The notes under the pieces were generated by a model, which did no database searches, was not told the DNA's origin, and saw only the letters and a list, made by a program, of their open reading frames with translations. This document shows, one piece after another, positions 58,234 through 64,000 of a stretch of 64,000 bases of DNA. Every line of letters begins with the position of its first letter. The stretch's first letter is position 1. A program made the position numbers and the translations under genes. The stretch comes from Bordetella genomosp. 12 (GTDB lineage Bacteria; Pseudomonadota; Gammaproteobacteria; Burkholderiales; Burkholderiaceae_B): positions 930,001 to 994,000 of the forward strand of contig NZ_NEVU01000003.1 of the NCBI RefSeq assembly GCF_002261355.1, read 5' to 3'.

Positions 58234-59259
58234 TCAGTCCACGCGAGCGCCCGAGATCTTGACGGCCTCGGCCCACTTGGCGATTTCCTTATCCAGGAAG
58301 GCGGCGAATTGCTCCGGCGTGGAGGGCGTGAACTCACTGCCAGCGGCAATCATCTTCTCTTTGGCGGCCGGATCGGCCATGACCTCGCGCATATCAGCCG
58401 AAATCTTCTCCACCAGCGCCTTGGGCGTCCCCTTGGGCGCGAAGAAGCCGGACCAAGGCGGCGCCGAGTATCCCGGGAAGCCCTGTTCGGCCACGGTCGG
58501 ATACTCCGGCGCACTGGCGAAACGCTCGCCCGTGGTCAGGCCGATGATCCGCAGCTTGCCGCTCTTGGCATAGGCCTGCACCGCCGGCAGACCGGTGATG
58601 CCCACCTGGATCTGGCCGCCGAGCAAGTCGGTCACCATGGGCGCGCTGCCACGGTAGGGAATGTGGGTCAGGGCAAAATTGCCCTGATTCTTCAGCAACT
58701 CCATGCCCAGGTGGGACGCTGTGCCATTGCCGTCCGAACCGTAGGAGTACTGCACCACCCCCTTCTTCAACAGGGCGATCAGCTCGGGCAGATTCTTGGC
58801 CGGCACATCGTTGTTGACGACGATGGCATTCGGGTAGAGCGTGGCCTGCGTAATGGGCTCGAAGTCCTTGCGCGGGTCATAGCGCATGTTCTTGTAGAGC
58901 GAGGTGTTGATGCCATGCGAACCGGTCACCCCCAGCACCAGCGTGTAGCCGTCGGGTGCGGCGCGAGCCACGTACTCCGAGCCGAGGTTACCGCCCGCGC
59001 CGGGCCGGTTCTCGACGACGACGCCCTGGCCCCACTTCTTGGACAGGCCCTCGGCAACCAGCCGCGCGGTGATATCGGTTGCGCCACCCGCCGGGAACGG
59101 CACGATGATCGTGACCGGCCGCGTCGGGTAAGTGCTTTGTGCCAGGGCGCCCGCCGTGGCGGACAGGCCCAACACCCCGGCCAGCAAGGGCAAGGCGGCG
59201 TGCTTGAGCAGACTGCGGCGCAGGCTGGCGCCGGCAGTGGTGAAATTCCCCGTCTTCAT
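58234..59259 (-). CDS. Bug-type tricarboxylate transporter receptor (third)
   Basis: Periplasmic Bug/TctC-family solute-binding protein, 341 residues from the ATG at 59259 (AAGGAT upstream). Long signal peptide ending near AGALAQST. Conserved: YPTRPVTIIVPFPAGGATDI, NRPGAGGNLGSEYVARAAPDGY, HIPYRGSAPMVTDLLGGQ. Last gene of a minus-strand set with two SDRs, a lyase and a GntR regulator; no TctAB near. The ligand is presumably a carboxylate fed into this set. Confidence 0.94.
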   Translation of the reverse strand: MKTGNFTTAGASLRRSLLKHAALPLLAGVLGLSATAGALAQSTYPTRPVTIIVPFPAGGATDITARLVAEGLSKKWGQGVVVENRPGAGGNLGSEYVARAAPDGYTLVLGVTGSHGINTSLYKNMRYDPRKDFEPITQATLYPNAIVVNNDVPAKNLPELIALLKKGVVQYSYGSDGNGTASHLGMELLKNQGNFALTHIPYRGSAPMVTDLLGGQIQVGITGLPAVQAYAKSGKLRIIGLTTGERFASAPEYPTVAEQGFPGYSAPPWSGFFAPKGTPKALVEKISADMREVMADPAAKEKMIAAGSEFTPSTPEQFAAFLDKEIAKWAEAVKISGARVD

Positions 59260-59322
59260 GTGTCTATCCTTCTGTGCTCGAATCAATGCAAACATCAAAT
59301 ACAAACCACAAATCGGCCACCG

Positions 59323-60075
59323 CTATACTGCGGTGTACCCCCCATCCACGCGCACATCCGTGCCCGTGATGAACGCGGCATCCTTGCCCATGAGGAACAA
59401 GGCGGTACGCGCAATTTCTTCCACTTCGCCCAATCGGCCGACGGGATAGCGTGGCGCGAGCGCGTCGCGCGCCGCGTCGGCATGCCCGTAGCGCCTCAGC
59501 ACCCGGCCGGTCAGCACGGCACCGGGCGACAGGCTCAGGGCCCGGATGCCTTCATCGGCGTGATCCACCGCAATGGCCCGCGCCAAGGCGATCAAACCCG
59601 CCTTGCTCGTCCCATAAGCGCCCCGGCCGGCAGCGGCCACGCTACCCAGTTGCGAGGCCACATTGATGACCACGCCGCGGCCGGCACGCCGCATGGGAGC
59701 CAGCGCCCACTTACTCATCAGCCAGGCGCCAGTCAGATTGATGGACATAGCCTGATGCCAGTGTGTCGCAGACAGATCCCCAATCTTGTCGCCGGGCGTC
59801 ACCACGGCGGCGTTATTGACCAGCACATCCAGGCGCCCCCAACGCGCCAGCACGGCGTCTACCGCAGCACGGGTCTGCATGGGATCGGCAACGTCGCATT
59901 GCAACCGCAGAATCCGGTCGTCCTCGGCATGTCCCAGAGGCGCAAGCGCGTCGGCGTCTAGGTCGATCAGGGCCACGCGCGCGCCAGCACCGAGGCACTC
60001 GCGGGCGATTCCCCAACCCAGGTCGCCGGCCGCGCCGGTGATCACGACGACGTGTTCAGCAAGATCGGTACTCAT
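59323..60075 (-). CDS. SDR family oxidoreductase
   Basis: Classical short-chain dehydrogenase/reductase, 250 residues. Cofactor motif TGAAGDLGWGIA (in place of the standard TGxxxGIG); an acidic Asp after the second strand (ALIDLDAD) suggests NAD(H) preference. NNAA replaces NNAG; catalytic NVASQLGS (Ser) and YGTSKAG (Tyr, Lys). Ends with TGTDVRVDGGYTAV. It overlaps the next SDR gene by four bases (ATGA). Likely oxidises a hydroxy acid of the local pathway. Confidence 0.92.
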   Translation of the reverse strand: MSTDLAEHVVVITGAAGDLGWGIARECLGAGARVALIDLDADALAPLGHAEDDRILRLQCDVADPMQTRAAVDAVLARWGRLDVLVNNAAVVTPGDKIGDLSATHWHQAMSINLTGAWLMSKWALAPMRRAGRGVVINVASQLGSVAAAGRGAYGTSKAGLIALARAIAVDHADEGIRALSLSPGAVLTGRVLRRYGHADAARDALAPRYPVGRLGEVEEIARTALFLMGKDAAFITGTDVRVDGGYTAV

Positions 60076-60779
60076 ATCGCCATCGTTCCCAACGAAGCCC
60101 CGCCGCAGACGTACAGCGTCTGGCCCGTGATGGCGCCGCTCAGAGGGGACAGAAAAAAATCAATCGCGCCCACCACTTCTTCTGGGCGTATCAGGCGTCC
60201 CAGCGGCAGGTCTACCTTCGGTGGCGCGCCCCGCTGCGGATCGTTGAGCATGGGCGTATCGACCGCGCCGGGCGCCACCACATTGACGGTGATGCCTCGC
60301 CCGATCCATTCGGCCGCCAGACTGCGGGCCATGCCGATCTGCGCTGCCTTGGAGGCGGCATAGGCCGCACGATGCGCGCGTCCGAGGACGGCGCGGCTGG
60401 ACACCAGCACGATGCGGCCCGCGGTCGGCGGCAATCGCGCCGCCAGCAGCCCGATCAGCGCCAGGGGCGCGGCGCCGTGCAGGCGCCACAACAGCTCCGT
60501 GTCCTGCGCACGGGAATCCTGCGCCCCGCCGCTGCGCATGACCCCGGCACAATGCACAAAGGCCTGCACGTGAGCGGGCAAGGTATCGGCCAGACGGTCG
60601 ATGGCCGCCGTCTCCGTCAAGTCGATCAGATGGTGCCGATAGGCGGCTTGACCTACCTCGGGCCAGGGCTGCCGGTCCAGGCCGTGCACGCACCAACCGT
60701 TGGCCAGCAAATGCCTGGTCAGCGCCAGGCCGATGCCTGAGGCGCTTCCCGTAATGACGGCTACGCGGTCAACCGACAT
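60072..60779 (-). CDS. SDR family oxidoreductase
   Basis: Second SDR, 235 residues. Cofactor motif TGSASGIGLALTRHL; HCAG at the NNAG position; VLVSSRAVLGRAHRAAYAAS with the catalytic Ser and Tyr, followed by Lys in YAASKAAQ. Only moderately similar to the adjacent SDR, so this is not a recent duplication. Its start at 60779 lies nine bases after the PrpB-like gene's stop. Function in the pathway unknown; the pair could act as subunits of one enzyme or on two successive alcohol steps. Confidence 0.91.
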   Translation of the reverse strand: MSVDRVAVITGSASGIGLALTRHLLANGWCVHGLDRQPWPEVGQAAYRHHLIDLTETAAIDRLADTLPAHVQAFVHCAGVMRSGGAQDSRAQDTELLWRLHGAAPLALIGLLAARLPPTAGRIVLVSSRAVLGRAHRAAYAASKAAQIGMARSLAAEWIGRGITVNVVAPGAVDTPMLNDPQRGAPPKVDLPLGRLIRPEEVVGAIDFFLSPLSGAITGQTLYVCGGASLGTMAI

Positions 60780-60788
60780 GCTCGCGCC

Positions 60789-61682
60789 TCATTCGTCGAG
60801 GGTGGTCAGGCGCTTTTCCAGCGCGCGCATCTGCTCATAGCCCATGAGCTGCATGATGTCTTCGATACCCACCAGCAGATCGGGGCGGTCGACCGGTTCG
60901 CCGGTGGCGATCACTTCCTGCATGACCCCCAGCGCCTGGCGCATGCCGAAGATGGCCGCGGCCGGCAACATACGCGGCAGGCTGATGCGCTTGACGCCAA
61001 TTTCCTTCAGGCGGGCCAGCGGGATAAGCGGGGTCGTGGGCCGGTTGCGAATACCAAAACCCATGTTGATGGTCAGCGGCACGCCGGCGGCATCGACCAG
61101 CCGCTTGATGTCGTCTTCGGTCCGTACGGCATCCGGGAAAATCATGTCCGCCCCCGCGGCGGCGTATGCGCGCGCACGTCGCACCGCGCCCTCAATACCC
61201 TCGACCGCGATCGCGTCGGTGCGTGCGATGACGACGAAGTCGTCGTCGCGGCGAGCCAGGCAAGCCGCCTCGATCTTCTTGACCATTTCAGCCTGGCTGA
61301 TCACGTCCTTGCCAGGCATGTGGCCACAGCGCTTGGGACTGACCTGGTCTTCCAGGTTCACGCCCGCCACACCGGCCTCTTCAAACAATTGCACCGTGTG
61401 AAAGACATTGACCGGGTTGCCATAACCGGTATCGGCATCGGCGGTCAGCGGGATGGAGACCGAACGCGCCAGATTGCGGCAGTGCGTCACATTCTCGGAC
61501 AGGCCCATGACGCCGATATCGGCGATGCCGAGCAAGGCATTGGAAACGGCGGCACCGCTCGTGCAGGCCGTCTTGAACCCCGCTGCTTCGACCAGGCGAA
61601 TGCTGTAACCATCGTAGACGCCAGGCGACACGATGAAGGGTTCGTTCTTCAGCAGTTGCCGGAATTTATTGCGCGGATTCAT
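60789..61682 (-). CDS. Isocitrate lyase/PEP mutase superfamily lyase (PrpB-like)
   Basis: 297-residue (beta/alpha)8 enzyme, ATG at 61682 with GGAG upstream. Active-site features: LTADADTGYGNPVNVFHTV, then the loop LEDQVSPKRCGHMPGK with the catalytic Cys, and VIARTDAIAVEGIEGAV. The KRCGH loop fits methylisocitrate lyase (PrpB) or a related carboxylate lyase/oxaloacetate decarboxylase. Together with the divergent aconitase gene and acnD/prpF nearby it could close a methylcitrate cycle, but without prpC in view that remains open. Overlaps the GntR gene end by 17 bases. Confidence 0.9.
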   Translation of the reverse strand: MNPRNKFRQLLKNEPFIVSPGVYDGYSIRLVEAAGFKTACTSGAAVSNALLGIADIGVMGLSENVTHCRNLARSVSIPLTADADTGYGNPVNVFHTVQLFEEAGVAGVNLEDQVSPKRCGHMPGKDVISQAEMVKKIEAACLARRDDDFVVIARTDAIAVEGIEGAVRRARAYAAAGADMIFPDAVRTEDDIKRLVDAAGVPLTINMGFGIRNRPTTPLIPLARLKEIGVKRISLPRMLPAAAIFGMRQALGVMQEVIATGEPVDRPDLLVGIEDIMQLMGYEQMRALEKRLTTLDE

Positions 61683-62424
61683 GTCTTGCTGCTCCAGGAC
61701 TTTCAGGTGGCCGCAGTGGTTGCCCGGAGAAGGTGGGCACCGTCTCGGCCAGGTGTTCAAAAAGATGCTGAGCCGCCCGCTCGATGTGTGAACGCATCAG
61801 CGATTCGGCCAACTCGGGGTCGCGCGCCTGGATGGCGCGCAGAATCTGCCAGTGTTCTGCGTAGGCGTCGTCTTTGCGTTCGAGCACCGTGCCCGAATGC
61901 CGGCGATAGACGCGCAGCAGGTGATATAGGTCGCCGCACAGGCAATTGATGATGCGATGGTTGCCGCTGGCGCGCACGATGCGCTCGTGAAAGTCGAAAA
62001 CGCGCGGTTTGGGTCCCAGGCCCAGCGCGGCCTGTTGGCGGCGCTGGCGGTCCTCATCGAGCTCGGCATGCAGCTGCCCGATCTCCTCGTCACGCATGCG
62101 CCGCGTGGCCAGATTGCAGGCCACGCCTTCGAGCGCCATACGCATCTGAAACAACTCCAGCGCCGAGGTCGCCGACAAAGTCACGACCCGGGCCTTCATG
62201 TAGGGCTCACGGGTGACCAGTTGGATACCTTGCAGGCGACGCACCGCCTCGCGCACCGGCCCGCGGCTGACACCGAACTCCTGGGCCAGCGCCACCTCGT
62301 TGACAACACTTCCCGGGGCCAGGCGGCCCTGGTAGATGGCGTCGAGCACCTGGTCGAACACGACATCGGCCAGGGGGCCGACGGTGTCTTCCGGCAGGGC
62401 GAGAACGGTGGATGAGTTGCTCAT
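61666..62424 (-). CDS. GntR family regulator (FCD domain)
   Basis: GntR/FadR-type regulator of 252 residues. DNA-binding part VVNEVALAQEFGVSRGPVRE and AVRRLQGIQLVTREPYMKAR; the FCD effector domain contains FDFHERIVRASGNHRI and AEHWQILRAIQARDPELAES. Paralogous in layout to the regulator at 52888. The ATG at 62424 has no Shine-Dalgarno; a promoter ending about ten bases upstream (TTGACA/TAGCCT on the minus strand) would give an almost leaderless mRNA. An operator half, CATAGTGTTGACA, includes its own start codon. Confidence 0.92.
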   Translation of the reverse strand: MSNSSTVLALPEDTVGPLADVVFDQVLDAIYQGRLAPGSVVNEVALAQEFGVSRGPVREAVRRLQGIQLVTREPYMKARVVTLSATSALELFQMRMALEGVACNLATRRMRDEEIGQLHAELDEDRQRRQQAALGLGPKPRVFDFHERIVRASGNHRIINCLCGDLYHLLRVYRRHSGTVLERKDDAYAEHWQILRAIQARDPELAESLMRSHIERAAQHLFEHLAETVPTFSGQPLRPPESPGAARHESAQ

Positions 62425-62434
62425 AGTGTTGACA
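62422..62434. promoter_or_regulatory. GntR operator half at the regulator's start codon
   Basis: CATAGTGTTGACA is identical in 13 bases to the left part of the palindrome at 62651-62668. It overlaps the start codon (CAT read on the minus strand). Confidence 0.5.
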
Positions 62435-62463
62435 GGCTAGCAAACCCAGATTCAAAGTGTCAA
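62434..62463 (-). promoter_or_regulatory. Probable promoter of the GntR-lyase-SDR-Bug set
   Basis: On the minus strand TTGACA (62458-62463) and TAGCCT (62434-62439) are 18 bases apart. Transcription would begin near 62427, three to five bases before the ATG. Confidence 0.5.
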
Positions 62464-62650
62464 CTCTTTTGCGAAGTGCTGCCTGCTCTCTCGGCACCCT
62501 GACAACCCACCTCCGGCAGCCTAAGTTTCCATGTTTACGCTATATATACGCGGGAAAACCCTAGTGTCTCGCAAAAGCCGCAGAGAGCCACGCAGTGTTT
62601 TTACATTCAAAACTGTACGAGCATCAAGGATAAATCCATTCGAGCAAGCC

Positions 62651-62668
62651 CATAGTGTTGACACTATG
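62651..62668. promoter_or_regulatory. Perfect GntR-type operator palindrome
   Basis: CATAGTGTTGACACTATG has eight-base perfect arms around TG. It contains TTGACA (62658-62663), which with TTAAGA at 62681-62686 (spacer 17) makes a likely promoter for the aconitase-like gene; a bound repressor would cover the -35. Confidence 0.6.
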
Positions 62669-62718
62669 ATCGGATCAGTCTTAAGATCAATCCCGCCTGG
62701 AATTCTTCTTTCACCACC

Positions 62719-64000
62719 ATGATTCATGCCTTATCCAGCGGCGGCCGGTCGCTGCACTACGTTGACCTGGCCAGCGCAGCCCAAGCACAGGGCCGCGATC
62801 TGCTCGCGCAGCCCTACGTCATCCGCGTCCTGCTGGAGAATCTGTATCGCCATCAACAATGGGGCGATGCCATTTCCGACGCGGAGATCGAGCGTCTGTG
62901 GCACTGGCGTGACCATGTCGGCGCCGACCTTGCCCTGCACGTCGCCCGAGTCATCCTGCCTGACTCCAGCGGCCTGCCCGTGCTGCAGGATCTCGCCGCG
63001 CTGCGCGATGCCGTCGCGCAGGCCGGCGGTGACGCGGCGCAAGTCGACACCCGCATCCCCGTGGACCTCATCGTGGACCACTCCCTGCAAGTGGATCACT
63101 GGGGCGACGCCCAGGCGGTGTCGCGCAACCTGCGCCGGGAGTTCGAGCGCAACGACGAGCGCTACCGGTTTCTCAAATGGGCCCAACAGGCCTTCAAGGG
63201 GCTGCGCGTCATCCCCCCGGGTATGGGCATCATCCACCAGATCAATCTGGAATATCTCGCGCCGGTCGTCGCGACCCGGCAGCGCGGTGACGAGTGCTGG
63301 GCCTACCCCGATTTCGTGATCGGCGGCGACTCGCACACACCGATGGTCAACGCATTGGGCGTGCTGGGGTGGGGGGTGGGCGGCATCGACGCCGAAGCCG
63401 CCCTGCTGGGCCAGGCCTACACCTTCCCGGTTCCGGAGGTCATTGGCGTGCGCCTGACCGGCCAGATATGCCCGCCGGCGCTCACGACCGACGCAGCCTT
63501 GCTGATCACTCAGCGGCTACGCGCCGCTGGCGTTACCGGCCGCATGGTGGAGTTCTTCGGGCCGGCGGTTGAGCAACTGAGCATCCCCGAGCGCGCGACC
63601 ATCGCCAACATGGCGCCCGAGTATGGCGCGACCTGTGGCTTCTTTCCCATCGACGCGCAAAGCCTGGCCTACGCGCGCATGACCGGGCGAGCGCCGCAGC
63701 AAGTTCAGCTCATCGAAGATTACGCCAGGGCCAATCACCTCTGGCGCGACGCCAGCACGCCCGTGCCGCACTATGCCCGCATCGTCGACATCGACCTCTC
63801 CGAAGCCGTGCCCAGCATGGCGGGCCCGCGCCGGCCGCAAGACCGCATGCCCTGGCCTGACGTCCCAGCCGATTTCCGCCGCCGCCTCACCCAGCCCTTG
63901 AACGAGGGCGGCTTCGGGCTGGCGACGGCGCCGGCACCGGCCTCACGTCAGACGCTCACGCATGGCTCCATCGTGCTGGCGGCGATCACCTCCTGCACCA
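62719..64000 (+). CDS. Aconitase-family hydro-lyase (3' partial)
   Basis: Aconitase A-type protein cut by the right edge; 427 residues visible, out of an expected ~870-900. The ATG at 62719 opens MIHALSSGGRSLHYVDLASA. Domain features: RVLLENLYRHQQWG, IPVDLIVDHSLQVD, GGDSHTPMVNALGVLGWGVGG, and NMAPEYGATCGFFPID. The visible part ends exactly at the first cluster ligand (ITSCT). The sequence differs from the AcnD protein at 53592, so it is a second, distinct enzyme; whether it is an aconitase or a methylaconitate hydratase cannot be told from this half. Divergent from the GntR regulator. Confidence 0.9.
   Translation, partial: MIHALSSGGRSLHYVDLASAAQAQGRDLLAQPYVIRVLLENLYRHQQWGDAISDAEIERLWHWRDHVGADLALHVARVILPDSSGLPVLQDLAALRDAVAQAGGDAAQVDTRIPVDLIVDHSLQVDHWGDAQAVSRNLRREFERNDERYRFLKWAQQAFKGLRVIPPGMGIIHQINLEYLAPVVATRQRGDECWAYPDFVIGGDSHTPMVNALGVLGWGVGGIDAEAALLGQAYTFPVPEVIGVRLTGQICPPALTTDAALLITQRLRAAGVTGRMVEFFGPAVEQLSIPERATIANMAPEYGATCGFFPIDAQSLAYARMTGRAPQQVQLIEDYARANHLWRDASTPVPHYARIVDIDLSEAVPSMAGPRRPQDRMPWPDVPADFRRRLTQPLNEGGFGLATAPAPASRQTLTHGSIVLAAITSCT

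Overview
The window looks like chromosomal DNA of a high-GC beta-proteobacterium of the Alcaligenaceae (Bordetella/Achromobacter type). The reasons are the gene content (three Bug-type tricarboxylate receptors, AcnD/PrpF, a heat-shock block grpE-thioredoxin-dnaK-dnaJ with RpoH-like promoters, divergent fur/bamE) and the strong GC bias at third codon positions. The species cannot be named from the sequence alone. Both ends cut genes: a TonB-dependent receptor on the left and an aconitase-family gene on the right.

Layout. 0-6.7 kb: siderophore receptor, PPK2 polyphosphate kinase, MarC-type membrane protein and several small uncharacterised genes. 6.7-12.6 kb, minus strand: serS, rarA, lolA, ftsK. 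12.6-16.9 kb: trxB, an Smr-domain protein and an SMR efflux protein in an overlapping run, then a two-subunit sodium/solute symporter on the other strand. 17.3-25.5 kb: icd, a DUF1841 protein, two small cytochromes c, a MoxR/VWA pair and an M16 peptidase. 25.6-32.4 kb, minus strand: dnaJ, dnaK, a thioredoxin, grpE, a small repeat protein, hemH, hrcA. 32.5-38.5 kb: nadK-recN, fur/bamE, dapB, murB and tRNA-Gly(GCC).

38.9-48.2 kb is the most unusual part. Just after tRNA-Gly, the base composition drops and a single-direction run of nine genes begins: HisD-like dehydrogenase, SDR, LacI regulator, 3-hydroxyacyl-CoA-dehydrogenase-fold enzyme, Bug receptor, LeuC-like, LeuD-like, isocitrate-lyase/PEP-mutase-fold lyase, second Bug receptor. 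Two CG-centred palindromes, probably LacI operators, precede it. It reads as an acquired pathway for an unidentified hydroxylated or branched carboxylate: uptake, oxidation, hydro-lyase isomerisation, then C-C cleavage. No leuA/leuB, prpC or his genes are present to give it a standard role.

48.3-64.0 kb continues the carboxylate theme. There is a LysR/alcohol dehydrogenase/MFS set, a DsbG-like oxidoreductase, a GntR-acnD-prpF-lysE block (methylcitrate/methylaconitate chemistry), and a minus-strand block of GntR, PrpB-like lyase, two SDRs and a Bug receptor, divergent from an aconitase paralogue. The two GntR regulators appear to share a TGTTGACA operator core, and neither has a visible Shine-Dalgarno sequence.

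No CRISPR array, insertion sequence, integrase, phage gene or rRNA was seen. All functional calls rest on motif and family recognition by eye; no searches were run.
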